This document shows, piece by piece, positions 52,870-63,771 of a DNA stretch of 64,000 nucleotides (the first letter of the stretch is position 1; every line of letters begins with the position of its first letter). Origin of the DNA: Lytechinus pictus (taxonomy: Eukaryota > Echinodermata > Echinoidea > Temnopleuroida > Toxopneustidae); assembly GCF_037042905.1 (NCBI RefSeq), contig NC_087257.1:20343501-20407500 (forward strand), written 5' to 3'. The translations under genes were made by a program, and so were the position numbers. The notes under the pieces were generated by a model. The model searched no databases. It worked only from the letters and a program-made list of their open reading frames with translations, and was not told the origin of the DNA.

Positions 52870-53109
52870 AGCTGTTCTCCCAGCGGGCCATGCTTTTTTT
52901 ATTACCACGGCTTTAGCTTGGCTACTTATAGGCGCTCAAGCATTCAACGAATTTCTTCCTACCGGGTACCCATTCACCTTACCTGGGTTAAGTGCAGCAC
53001 AATGGGGGTTAATTTCTTGCTGAAAGAAAACACGCCACGGCTCGGAATCGAACCCACGTTCCTCAGATTGAAAGACGAGAGTCATAACCATTAGACCACA
53101 ACGCCCCCA
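52870..53109 (-). mobile_element. tRNA-derived SINE, family A, copy 1
   Basis: Minus strand: the head at 53109-53041 has GTGGTCTAATGGTTATGAC (A box) and GGGTTCGATTCC (perfect B box). The body CGTGTTTTCTTTCAGCAAGA, TGTGCTGCACTTAACCCAGG and GAATGGGTACCC follows, then a tail with GAGCGCCTATAAG near 52,930. Head, body and tail are in the same order as at 62,130-62,400. Confidence 0.85.
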
Positions 53110-54180
53110 CATTTACCATTTCCGTCCTCGCGCCCTCCATCTTAGAGGCTGATGGCATTTGCCTTTCATGCAATGGTGATCTGCAGCTGGCACATCTCTG
53201 ACAACTGCATTTAACCCATTGACAACTGGAACCGGGTTATACCTGAACAAAGTCATGGGCATAACAGAATTAAGTATTCAACTGGTTAAGCGTATTATTA
53301 TATCCTCTGTGAGGGGAGGTATGAGATTATGATGTGATATGCATAAGGTCTCTCTTCAATCTTTCTGATCGAATAAGGTCGGGATCTTTTTCTATTCCAT
53401 GACCATTACTTAGTCATGCCCTCGGGCGCTACACTCCCACTCGTTCGTATTTAAGGTTGAAGTATATGCCTACTGAAAAACAGATTTTCCACTACATTTG
53501 GTATAGATTGAAGATATATAGTATGCAAAACCGAAATAATTTAATACATAAAATGAGTAAAAATGAAGGTTTTTTTTATTTACTGTAGAGGGAACAAAAA
53601 ACGGAAGATACCATTTGTATAAGACGAGATATCAATACTGTGAGTAGATGTTGTATGGATCTATATGTTTTGTATCGCCTGCATGCAGAAACCAGATCAG
53701 ACGCTTTTCCGACAACCAGCGTTAAGTTGGATGTTGGGTTAGCTCTATTGCAATATTGAAGATAATAACGGGTGTATCGTTAAACAATAATGTGAGGATA
53801 AATATGGAAAAATTTTAGGACCAGAAGAAAAAAATAACAAAGACAGATAATGTATCGGATAATCCGCAATAATCAGTTAAATACAGTGTAAACAAGAGGG
53901 AACCCAAAATACTTGCTTTCGTCACACCACCATTCATATTGCACAGATTAGAAGAACTGTCGTTTCGAAAGAAAATTTGTTTTCCTTAGTCATGGTTAGA
54001 AGATTAGTTTGTTAATCCCTCCAAGGTCTTCTCATCTTTACCGTAATGCGAAAGTTTATAACGTAGAATTCGTGTGGTTTATCACACTGTGAGGGGATTT
54101 CGTCCAAAGAGAGAGCCACTCCTCATCACCAAGCAAACCTTCAAAACTTATAAAGAATGCGAAGATAATAGTTCGTTATA
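53110..54180. other. Non-genic stretch
   Basis: No gene or repeat recognised. Confidence 0.35.
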
Positions 54181-54320
54181 TGGGGGCCGTCATGGTGTAG
54201 TGGCTTTGACGCTCGTGTTTCAGTCTGAGGGTTCAATTCCCATCATATTCCCAGTTATGGCGTGTTTTCCTTCAGCAAGAAATTTACCCTCATTGTGCTG
54301 CACTCAACCCAAGTGAGGAA
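54181..54320 (+). mobile_element. tRNA-derived SINE, family A, copy 2 (truncated)
   Basis: The head GTCATGGTGTAGTGGCTTTG, with GGGTTCAATTCCC as B box, is followed by the body GGCGTGTTTTCCTTCAGCAA and TGTGCTGCACTCAACCCAAG. It stops before the tail present in the other copies. Confidence 0.82.
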
Positions 54321-54932
54321 AACGCGTTTAAATCGACAGTAGATGCAATATCAAAACAAAGCGAGCGATCAAGTTACTATTCAAACTTTATACTATGTTC
54401 AATCATGCTAGAATGTATTTCATTAATTTATGCGCACACCATATTTTGTCGTATAAACAAGCTATTAATGTTAATTTACTTACTGTTTAAGCAAGTGAGT
54501 CGCATCGCTGAACAAGCATCGCTGTATCTGGCTTTCCATCTCGCTGAAGGTCAAGTCCACCATAATTATTACCAACTTATGAGCTGGGAAGTTCCACGCA
54601 AACCCGATTGAAATAGGCTGAATATCATCAGCTTCATCAGAGAAATTTGCTTGACCGAAATTCCATTCAGAACATGCCGGAATTTTCGATCTCTTGCTTT
54701 AATTTTAAAATTTACTCTACATTTTCAAATCTTTAAGATTGTCATTATGGAGCCTTTTTTTGATAATATAGGATAATCATCTGGCAAAAATGAGGAAAAA
54801 ATAGAGATGTTTTAGCGATGAAGATCATTGGTCGTTTTCATATCATTTTAAAACAATGGATAAGGGGAAGGGTGGAGGTTGTATTTCACGAATCGCTTTG
54901 ACCACTCTAGGTTATGTTGATCATGCAATCCT
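54321..54932. other. Non-genic stretch
   Basis: Nothing recognisable; a 68-codon plus-strand frame at 54,405-54,611 has no known domain. Confidence 0.35.
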
Positions 54933-55158
54933 ACACTGAAAAAACGTCGGTGTTAATTTGACACCAGCCTGGTACCTATGTATCGGTCCACACCAGAGAA
55001 GCGTTGAAACAATATTAGTTTAACACTAATTGGTGTTGCTTAAATGCCAAATTGGTGTTAGCCTAACGCCAAACCGGTGTTGTTTCAACACCTCTGTGGT
55101 GTGGACCGATATAGATACCAGGCTGGTGTTAAATTAACCTCAGCGTTTGTGCAGTGTA
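54933..55158. mobile_element. Palindromic element iterating GGTGTTAA / ACACCAGCCTGGTA
   Basis: Nearly the whole 226 bp is a palindrome. CACTGAAAAAACGTCGGTGT, TGACACCAGCCTGGTACC and TCGGTCCACACCAGAGAAGC on the left correspond to complements on the right (GTGGTGTGGACCGATATAGA, TACCAGGCTGGTGTTAA, CAGTG). Words GGTGTT/AACACC recur about nine times. Shares these words with 36,109-37,121. Confidence 0.85.
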
Positions 55159-57325
55159 CAGCAAAGAGCCCAGTGATTAAAATTTTAGTAGGTCCATGAT
55201 TCAAAACACTTCTTACTCCTTTTTTGTTAAAATGCATTTTTTTATTTTGATATTAATTAGATAATCTTTTTTTACAATTATCAGAGGGGGGTCACCAACC
55301 GATTCTACAAGGACTAGAGCAAGTGTACATTCGCGTCTGTATTGTTTTTTACTGTGTACTAAATATATCTACATGTATATGTCACTTAATGGCAAATGTA
55401 TTTTGTAACAACATAATCTAAAAAATAATGATATAATAACATAATACAATAATAATAATAACAACAACAGCAACAACAATGATTGATAATGAAAAATGTC
55501 CATTAGACATGTTAGATATTATAACACGTGTCAGCATAAGGAGCTGGGAGTACTCATTCGAATGAAGGGCTTGCGTTTTTTCTGTTTTATAATTGCATTT
55601 TTTCATCATAAAATTTCTTTTGAATGACACTCTATTCTTAACAGTTTACCAAGCTGGAGCGAGCAAACAATCTTTGTCATTCATCAACGTTTCACAATTT
55701 TGGATGAACAGATACATATTTGAAAAGAATAAAGAGTCAACCTGACCTACAGCGAGTGTAAATGTGTTAGGTATAGAGACTCGACATGATTCAAAATTTC
55801 TAGTTAAATATAGATTCAGGGTTATGGTACAGGCAACTTTTTTATTCATAAAGATGGTGCATTTACATTAAGACCACTTTCAATGTGCATCCATTAGCTG
55901 TCAATCACAATCACTGTTTTCATATAATAGGCTAAAAGCCCATGCCACATAACCCACATACACACACACCCTAACGCTTTCTTTTTTAACATTTTTATTA
56001 AGGGTTTCATAAAGAAATCAATTACATCAATTCAAGGTATGTAGATAATTACAACAAATTTTCATTTTGGGTTAACAACAGTCTACTTTTTTTTACCAAC
56101 CACTGAAGCAAATTTTAATGGAATGAAATGTCTAATATATAAATAAAAATCAAGGATTTAAAATAAACCCAACATTCGACTGGTCACTATCCACAGCCGA
56201 TCTGGATTTATTTTAAATCCTTGATTTTGAGAGTGATATATATATATATATATATATATTTATTCTGAGAAAACAGACAAATACAAATTTTCACACTCTC
56301 ACAACACACACATCCACGCATACCCTCCCTCGGCTCACCAATAAAAAAATATATGGATCTTGTCTATCGAAACTCTGAATCGACATTTGATCATTGTGAT
56401 TTACTTTCACATATGAGTATGAAATGTAGATTATTTTGACAACTATTATGGTATGAAAGTTCTTTTGTAGAAAAGGAAGTATATTGTAGGGAAAATACTA
56501 ATCTCAAGTGGTCACAAAATCCTAGTCTTTCCGGAAAGGTTGATTAAAATGGACAGAATTAAATCACAAACAAATCGAAGGTATAAATTGATGTCATTTC
56601 TGATAAGCAATATTCAGATATTTGCACATTACACAAAACATCAACGGTGGCCAATTAGGGTATGCAAATGATTTCACATGCACACTAACTATTTCCAACC
56701 CTAACCATTTTATGTGACATGTCAAATATTTCAGTTCTTTGCTATAATAAGGTATAAGTTGGTTCGATTCCATATGGAAATGTAAAATCGTTATTATTAT
56801 CAATGATTTCTTTTTATTTGGATGACCTAATCATGCTAATTATCATCAAAACCATAAAGATTCAAATGTCTGATATTTCTTATCATAAAGTAAAAAGGAA
56901 ATTGAGAATGTATGACATCATTAGCTTTCTCTCTCGTGTACACAATCATATTTTCTGTGAAAATAAGTAAACTTTAAATTGCCGTAATTTTCTGTTTCAT
57001 ATTCGACTTCGATGAACTCGGTGCTATGATTATTCAATTCTCCCCCCTTCCCTATTTCTTTCAATCATTTTTTTTTTGGGGGAGACTTTGGCGTTTAAAT
57101 AAGTTATGGAAAATAAGTATATACAATAGTAAAACTAAGTAACATTTATCAATAACGCTTGGAAAATCATGTACATAAAGAAAAACGCATAATAACCTTT
57201 TTTCTATTTGATTAATGTTAAAATGATAATTTCGAGAAATTTAAATTTGATTCTTTTTTGAGTGATGAAAAACGATAATAATCGGATCAGAACCGCGATT
57301 TGTGTCTTTTAGCATGTTAGACCAG
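55159..57325. other. Non-genic AT-rich stretch
   Basis: Contains a (ATA/ACA)n stretch at 55,440-55,480, the hairpin at 56,146-56,228 and a (TA)n run at 56,236-56,260. No gene recognised; frames of up to 70 codons are unconvincing. Confidence 0.4.
56146..56228. repeat. Perfect 22-bp stem hairpin next to (TA)n
   Basis: The 22 bases at 56146-56167 (key part ATCAAGGATTTAAAATAAA) are exactly complementary to 56207-56228, separated by 39 bases. A (TA)n microsatellite follows at 56,236-56,260. Confidence 0.9.
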
Positions 57326-57595
57326 GGCCCCGTTGTACAAAGAGTTACGATTGATCCGATCAATCGTAACTCTATGGAAATCCATCAGTGTCATAATTTT
57401 TTCTACAGGAAATTTGCAAAATGTCCTTTGTAATTAAAGGAGAACACCCCAAATTGTCAAGAAATCAATGAATTTATGGATATGCATTCATATCTAGAAT
57501 TTTTTTAAACAAACATTCATTTCGTATGTTGACTTTGCTGGCTTGCCATAGTTACGATTGATCGGATCAATCATAACTCTTTGTACAACGGGGCC
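57326..57595. mobile_element. MITE with GGCCCCGTTGTACAAAGAGT ends, copy 2
   Basis: GGCCCCGTTGTACAAAGAGT at 57326-57345 pairs with ACTCTTTGTACAACGGGGCC at 57576-57595. Inner arms TACGATTGATCCGATCAATC and complement. Homologous to 28,308-28,576. Non-coding. Confidence 0.9.
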
Positions 57596-58327
57596 AGGAT
57601 TATTTCCTTCATAATCTATGTACGAAGGATATAAACCTGAACTTCCAATTTTTCAACGATGCTTTTTTGTAATATTCAAAGATAACATACATTTACAGCA
57701 ATACAGTGAAAAGTATTCGGAACATGACGCAGTTGTATTTAGTGTGTCTCGGTCGGATTTATTATGAATCACTCATTACCATGGCAACCATATTGGCAAA
57801 AAATATATACATCAAAATGGGTATTAAGATAAGTATAAGGAGGACCGAGGTCGAATCTCAATAGCAAGAAAAAAGATGAGAAACTCAAGTCTCTTCCACT
57901 AAAAGTAGATAATCAACTATAAATATATAAGATAAGACGTAAAAAGCATTTTATTTCAAATCGTGTGCAGGTAATGTCTCGGAACCTATTCATTACGTCT
58001 TATGTTCGCTGTAGAAGACGAAAGTACATCGTAGGTTGATATTTTCGAAGCAGATAATTCAGGGGTTAACATCTTAAGTATCATTATTTTTATGTCATGC
58101 GGCCTAAAATTATATACGTGCCTTACCAATGTTCTCTCTTATCTCCTGTAAACACGAATCAAAGTTGCAGTGAAAAAAAAAGTTTTGAATTAAAATATAT
58201 GAAAGTGCATCATTGCGAGGTATGACAATGCCAACAAATAATGACAAAAAGGGTTTGATATTTTTTTTAACTAAATTACAGTACTCTGGCCTTTGTCGCG
58301 TACTCTTGTGACCGGGCTTGTGACACA
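57596..58327. other. Non-genic stretch
   Basis: No gene or repeat border recognised. Confidence 0.35.
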
Positions 58328-58560
58328 GGAAGAGTCGTGGTGTAGTGGTTCTGACTCTCGCATTGTAATCAGTTGTGTGTCCGAATCCTATACCACGGCC
58401 TAGCGTCCTTTGGCAAGGCGTCAATCCACACTCTCCACCGGTTCCAGGTGCTAAATGGGCACTCAGTAGGATGTGAAGTTCATTGCAGCTTGTCCAGTAT
58501 AGTGTGCCTAAATTGCGACAGACTGGAATACTCCGCAGGGAGTGGAATATGTGCATAGTC
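58328..58560 (+). mobile_element. tRNA-derived SINE, family B
   Basis: The head GTCGTGGTGTAGTGGTTCTG has an A-box and TGTCCGAATCC a decayed B box. The body (GGCAAGGCGTCAATCCACAC, CCAGGTGCTAAATGGGCAC, GTAGGATGTGAAG) differs from family A although both pass through a CAGGT-AATGGG segment. The tail ends near TAATGATAATCTGTAAC. A minus-strand 148-codon frame is its shadow. Confidence 0.7.
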
Positions 58561-59406
58561 CCGATTGAATCCGATGACCGGGGTAATGATAATCTGTAAC
58601 CAGATTGATATTATTTTTACAAGGAGGTGAAAAACGTAAATAAGGCTTGATAAATATTTAACTACAATAGTTAGCATACAACATGTACACTAAAAATGAT
58701 ATTACTGTATATTGCTTCATATTAAAACGTGCATTTTAGAAAACTTCACCACAAAACCAATATCTGCCAAGGATATTTATCATGCTTATTATTCGTGCAC
58801 TAGATTGAGAAACCGAAATCAAATCTCAATTAAGTCCGCGAGGAGAATACTATTATAGTTGGGGAAACTAGGCTTCTTCAAAATAACTGCATCGGTTTAT
58901 TATTGATTGAATAATATATTTGGAGTGTAATTAAGCTTGTTTATAATCATACCAAATTGCAATATATTCAAAATAGAATGCCATACAACCGCTCAGATAT
59001 TTATTTTCTTATATATTTCATTGTTTAAAAGGTAATTACTATATACATGATCGATACTTTTCAGTGAAGATAATTTATTGATTCTTGTTTATTTTTCTTG
59101 ATTAATAAATATACGCATAAACTTTACGCTTATTGTTTGTGTGAATGCTTTTGTCTCTGTTTCAGCTGATTATTATCCCCTGACTTGGCGCAAATGGGTC
59201 TTGACACTTTTTCAAACAATGGCTGTTGTGCATTCAATCATAACAACAATACTGAAACAATTTTACCAAGTGACAAAGGAATATTTTCTCTATCCACACA
59301 GTCATGCTCTATCCCACATTTTCTTAATCAAAAATACTTAATTTTAAAAAGTTTAACATTTTTTTCTGACACGCACTCTAGTCTTTACTCAGGAGGAAAG
59401 TCTTTT
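58561..59406. other. 3' flank of the GPCR gene
   Basis: AT-rich without a recognisable gene. Minus-strand AATAAA signals (TTTATT on the plus strand) occur, for example at 59,074-59,079, but none can be preferred. Confidence 0.35.
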
Positions 59407-60669
59407 TCAACGGAACGTGAAACATCTTCTGCACATCGCATTTAACTCCTGCCTGTACACTTTCAATCGAAGGGCAAATAAGAACGGATTGACGCAAGAA
59501 TTCATAGTAGCCAAGAATATAAGAAACATATACCAATTTGATAAGAAATTGATTTTTACTCCAAGAGTATAGGAAAGGAACGCCCACTGATTCGGAGACC
59601 AGCAGAAGAGATAGAGAAGATACATGAAGAGGAGAACTCTGGTTGTATTGCGTCTCTGAAGATTTGCTCTAGCAGCTACTTGGTGTGGTTTAACTCGCTC
59701 TCTGAGGGCGATATTCATCCCTGTTGATCTTCCTGATTCCTTGTCCGATGGGAGCTGTTCCTGAGGCATTTTGCAATCTGCATTCGGAACTTGTAACTGT
59801 GAACTTTTCATCTCTGCACCACCTGATTTTGGACTATCACCAATTCCTTTGACTCTATACACTTCAGCGGTCTCATGGCTAGTGCCTACAGAGTCATGGG
59901 CTGCTGATGAACTCTCTGCTACAGAAGTCTTGGGGATCTGCAAGATTGTGGGGAGGTGGAGCTGCCCCGTCCCTCGTTCTATTGCCACTTTATTCAGCTT
60001 CCTAAATTTTACGATGATGGCTGCAAAGGAATAGGTCATGACGCAGACGGGGAAAAAGTACTCCCAGATGAATAGCATAACAAGAATCACTTTGTGCTTG
60101 GCGACAAACCGACATTGGTGGTCAGCAGTAGCTTCATAGTGAAAAATTACATTTAAGACTTGAAAGGCGGGACCGAGTACCCAAACAGAAGCTATGAACA
60201 AGCCTAAAAGTCGCTTCTTAAAGTTCCTTGAATACCAGATTGGGTGAACCACTGCAAGATAACGCTCTATCGACAAAGCCACCATGTTGAAGGTTGACAC
60301 AGCGAAACATCCAAAGACAATCACCAATGAGTTCCAAAAGTAGCAATAGAGAATTTCCGCTACTGGAGCCTTCACCGATGTCCGTATACCCCCGATGTCG
60401 GCCGTGGTGGCAGCCATGAGCAGGGTGGATGCAACGCCGTCGACCACGGCTTGGTTGACGATGAGGAGATTGGTGTTGTTTCGGACGGAACGACGACAAA
60501 GAAGGACAACACATGTTAGGTTTCCGAACAAACCTGTGAGGCCAATGATGATCTGACATACTTGAGGCCAACTAACAGTTTCTTGGTTGGATTCCTGCAT
60601 ATTCGTCGGTAAAACGGAGTCGTTGTCGAAAAGCCTCGGCGACGATTCGACCGTACTACCAGACTCCAT
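59407..60669 (-). CDS. Intronless class A (rhodopsin-type) GPCR, orphan
   Basis: 420 residues from ATG at 60669; a longer open frame upstream has no ATG, so this start is preferred. Seven membrane segments are visible: about 37-58 (with G49-N50), 67-89 (D77), 106-129, 155-176, 193-220, 343-369 and 377-400. ERY (135-137, in SIERYLAVVHP) replaces DRY. C109 and C186 are placed for the conserved disulfide. CWSP at 356-359 is the TM6 toggle and NPFLF at 394-398 the TM7 NPxxY variant. The third intracellular loop is long (about 221-342), Ser/Thr-rich and basic at its end, and the C-tail ends with a CRRC pair. Single-exon, fast-evolving class A receptors are abundant in sea urchin genomes. The ligand is unknown; a neuropeptide or amine receptor are equally open. 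Plasma-membrane signalling protein. Confidence 0.92.
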   Translation of the reverse strand: MESGSTVESSPRLFDNDSVLPTNMQESNQETVSWPQVCQIIIGLTGLFGNLTCVVLLCRRSVRNNTNLLIVNQAVVDGVASTLLMAATTADIGGIRTSVKAPVAEILYCYFWNSLVIVFGCFAVSTFNMVALSIERYLAVVHPIWYSRNFKKRLLGLFIASVWVLGPAFQVLNVIFHYEATADHQCRFVAKHKVILVMLFIWEYFFPVCVMTYSFAAIIVKFRKLNKVAIERGTGQLHLPTILQIPKTSVAESSSAAHDSVGTSHETAEVYRVKGIGDSPKSGGAEMKSSQLQVPNADCKMPQEQLPSDKESGRSTGMNIALRERVKPHQVAARANLQRRNTTRVLLFMYLLYLFCWSPNQWAFLSYTLGVKINFLSNWYMFLIFLATMNSCVNPFLFALRLKVYRQELNAMCRRCFTFR

Positions 60670-61620
60670 CCCTACATTTACTTCCACGTCAAAAAAAGAA
60701 CTGCAAATAATTGCCAATCCGATTATTGACTGTTCTTCGTACTCGGTGATCAAAACTATAGCGACCTTAACGACGAGTGTAATAAAAGCTGATGTTACAA
60801 GTGAGTATTCTGCCAGAAAAATTGCTCATCCCACGACTTATAAACAAAATTATCATCCTCGAAGCTGTCTGCACTTCATGGCGGTTTGCGCATGATTTAC
60901 ATCACAATTAAAAAATGTGTACAGAAGATGAAGGGCATGAGTTCGTGCATATTAAGTGATTGGCAATGAGCTCGGAAACGATATAATTGGAATTCAACCC
61001 CCCCCCCCCCTTCCCTTGTGCCCTATCAAATCATATTCTGAAGTTGAGTATGAATTTATATCTGTTATTAAGCTACATCCGTTCATTAATTTAATCAAAA
61101 GAGAAGATTATCTCAAGGTTTTTTTTTTCGGGGGTATTATCAACATCAAAGTGCAGAAGGAATTCAACTTTGACCAACTTTTCAAGCTTTTTTTTTTCCA
61201 TTACTCTTACCACCCCCCCCCCCCCACACACACACACTTGTTTGCTGTTTACTTATCTATTTTAATTTTCATGACCGATTCATGCATGACGTGCTAATTA
61301 ATAAACTTGGATTTAATTAATGAGGTGGCATAAACGACCTTTACATGATGTCATATAAACTTTAATACAGTAGGTATATTAGCGATTTTTATTCTAATGG
61401 TTCAAGATCATAAAGGATCGTAAAATGTGAGAAATTTATAGCGTTTTAGTTTTTTTCAGAAAGGGGTTTATCTGGCCCGTGCTTCCTATTTGAGAGCCTT
61501 AAAAAATATAAGTTAGTGGGAAATATTGTGCATACGCAAGTGACGACATTTTTTTCTTCTTTTTTTTGGTTTGTTTTGTTTTAATGTTCCAGACAATAAT
61601 CACCATCAATCTGGAGTGAA
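60670..61620. other. 5' flank of the GPCR gene, then repeats
   Basis: The GPCR frame continues open without ATG to 60,753, so part of this is 5' UTR. The remainder has C-tracts near 60,999 and 61,210 and no gene. Confidence 0.4.
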
Positions 61621-61623
61621 GAC

Positions 61624-61624
<1 letters not shown>

Positions 61625-61654
<30 letters not shown>

Positions 61655-61715
61655 CATACATACATACATACATACATACATACACACATACATACATACA
61701 CACACACGCACACCC
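61625..61715 (+). repeat. Tetranucleotide microsatellite (ATAC)n
   Basis: About 85 bp of CATA repeats, passing into CACACA. Frames on both strands are simple-sequence translations. Confidence 0.97.
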
Positions 61716-61727
61716 TTACATACATTA

Positions 61728-61790
61728 AATATTTATACAGCGCCTTTCCATTATCATGCTCAAAGCGCTTTACAAGAATATGACAAAAAG
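61728..61790 (-). repeat. SINE/LINE tail fragment (TATACAGCGCCTTTCC)
   Basis: TTTATACAGCGCCTTTCCAT followed by CTCAAAGCGCTTTACAAG is the tail motif that also closes the family A SINE at 62,130 and appears near 47,630. No head is attached. Confidence 0.5.
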
Positions 61791-61853
61791 TAAAATTCTA
61801 CTCTCCAAGTGTTTATTTAGATTTATGGAGGAGCTTGTTTAAAGTTTATGAAC

Positions 61854-62047
61854 AAGGAAGGAAGGAAGGAAGGGAGGGAGGGAGGGAGGGAGGGAGGGAG
61901 GGAGGGAGGGAGGGAGGGAGGGAGGGAGGGAGGGAGGGAGGGAGGAAGGAAGGGAGGAAGGAAGGAAGGAAGGAAGGAAGGAAGGAAGGAAGGAAGGAAG
62001 GAAGGAAGGAAGGAAGGAAGGAAGGAAGGAAGGAAGGAAGGAAGGAA
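61854..62047 (+). repeat. Compound microsatellite (GGGA)n(GGAA)n
   Basis: About 95 bp of GGGA followed by about 95 bp of GGAA repeats, then decayed GAAT/GAAC units to 62,125. Open frames of about 70 to 107 codons on either strand are artefacts. Confidence 0.97.
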
Positions 62048-62129
62048 AGAATGAATTGATGAATGAACGAATGAACAAATGAATATATGGAATGAGGAAT
62101 GAACGAACGAACGAGTGAATGATTAATGA

Positions 62130-62400
62130 ATAATATAGGATTTGTATAGCGCATGTATCCACCTTGCTATATAGGTGCTCAAGGCGCTCCTATATTACCC
62201 CGGCTAAGCTAGTCTACCGATTCTGGTGCGCACAGCTTTTTGAGGAAGTACTTCCTGTCGGTACCCATTTACCTCACCTGGGTCGAGTGCAGCACAGTGT
62301 GGATAAATTTCTTGCTGAAGGAAAACACGCCAGGGCTATAGGATTCGAACCCATGGCCCTCTGTTTGAAAGGCGAAACCACTAGACCACGACGCACCCGC
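62130..62400 (-). mobile_element. tRNA-derived SINE, family A, copy 3 (full length)
   Basis: Minus strand: head GTCGTGGTCTAGTGGTTTCG at 62397 downward, with GGGTTCGAATCC as a perfect B box near 62,353. The body GGCGTGTTTTCCTTCAGCAA, TGTGCTGCACTCGACCCAGG and AAATGGGTACC follows, then GAGCGCCTTGAGCACCTATA tail and ATGCGCTATACAAATCC at the 3' end near 62,135. It is the most complete copy in the window. Confidence 0.88.
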
Positions 62401-63771
62401 GTCGAATGAATTAATTAATTAATCAATGTATCAAGTAGGCCTAATCAATAACTGATTAAGTAATCAACTTAATGTGACTACCTATGACTTTTAATTAAAT
62501 GCGTTGGTTTCCATCAGATAGATGGCGGATGTGAATAGGTGAGGAGAACCATTATTAACACGAATAACATTGTGGCCATCAAGCATTATCGCGTGCCATA
62601 TGTAAACTTACAACGGCAGTTTAATTTCTGATCTTTCACTTAAACCTTTATCATGTGCATGTTGCAGACAATTATTATTTCCATTGGGTCAACACTACTG
62701 TGAGATCGGTGGGGAAATATTGAAAGAGTACGCGCTTGAAAATCATTTGAGATGTGTCAATTAAAAGAGTAATAATGCCTACCTTAACAAACATCAAGCA
62801 CAAAGCAGGCTTGAATTCTACACTGTGTAATGCAATATGATCGTGGGTAAATGAAGATGATTGAAATTATGATTGTTGCACTTTTCCAACGTTTCTTGGT
62901 AACAAATCATAGCAGCAGTGCTCATATACCCCCTCCCCTCCCACACTCACGCCATTTATTTGGTTACAATTCAAGGACCCAAAATCAAGAACGCATTGTC
63001 AATTTTCTGCAAAATTTCCTAAAGTTTGGCTCGGTAAAAGACAATCATTTACCAACAATATTTGAACCAGTTTATTATTGAATTATATGAATTTGTTTGT
63101 CCTGTAATAGTAGATGGGATAAAGGGAAATAAACGAATCTTCGCGGATGTGTATACAGTATTACCCAACTGCTAACATTAGGCCTAAACTTGTTTTGATA
63201 GGACAACCAATGAAAATGAATGTGTTTTGGGTTTGGGTCATTTCTCGTATTGATGAGTTTCTTTTGTTATTGATGTGGAAATTGGGAATTATTTAGTTTA
63301 TGTGTATTATATCAATGAACTTTTAATCCATTAGAATACCATCAAGGATGTGAATAGGCCTAATAGCAGGATTGGAGCCAGGGTACTATGTCGTTACGGA
63401 TAGGAGGAACTCAAATTACGTAAACTTTCTAAAGTGAATAGCAGGAGCTACACGACCAAGACCTCACTTTTTTATACTCTCTTCCTTTATTTTATTTTAA
63501 TTATTCCATTACTTTTTCTCCCTTTTTCGCTTCTTGAAAATCACAGGGGGGGGGTCAGAGTCCCCCTGCCATCCCCCTGAGTCTTGTATGAATAAACCCC
63601 CATTGATGTTTGATACAAATGTCATACAACCAACTAGGATGGCCGGAGTTTTAGTGGTGTAAACCTCTAAATTATTTCCCCTTAGACACGCGGCTTGAAT
63701 ATCAAACAACAATAATATATATATAATATAACGATTTAGTTTATAGTGAGGCCATAGAGGCAACCTCCTCC
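62401..63771. other. Non-genic stretch
   Basis: No gene recognised. Frames at 62,851-63,081 and 63,509-63,763 lack domains. A G-tract lies at 63,546. Confidence 0.35.

Noticed and set aside
58110-58556. 148-codon minus-strand frame
   Set aside because: Shadow of the tRNA-derived SINE on the plus strand.
60670-60753. 28 extra N-terminal residues on the GPCR
   Set aside because: The extension opens at a TTG codon without ATG; the first ATG is at 60669.
61835-62162. Reading frames of about 70-107 codons with GGRE or PSFLPS repeats
   Set aside because: Products of the (GGGA)n(GGAA)n microsatellite, open in several frames at once.
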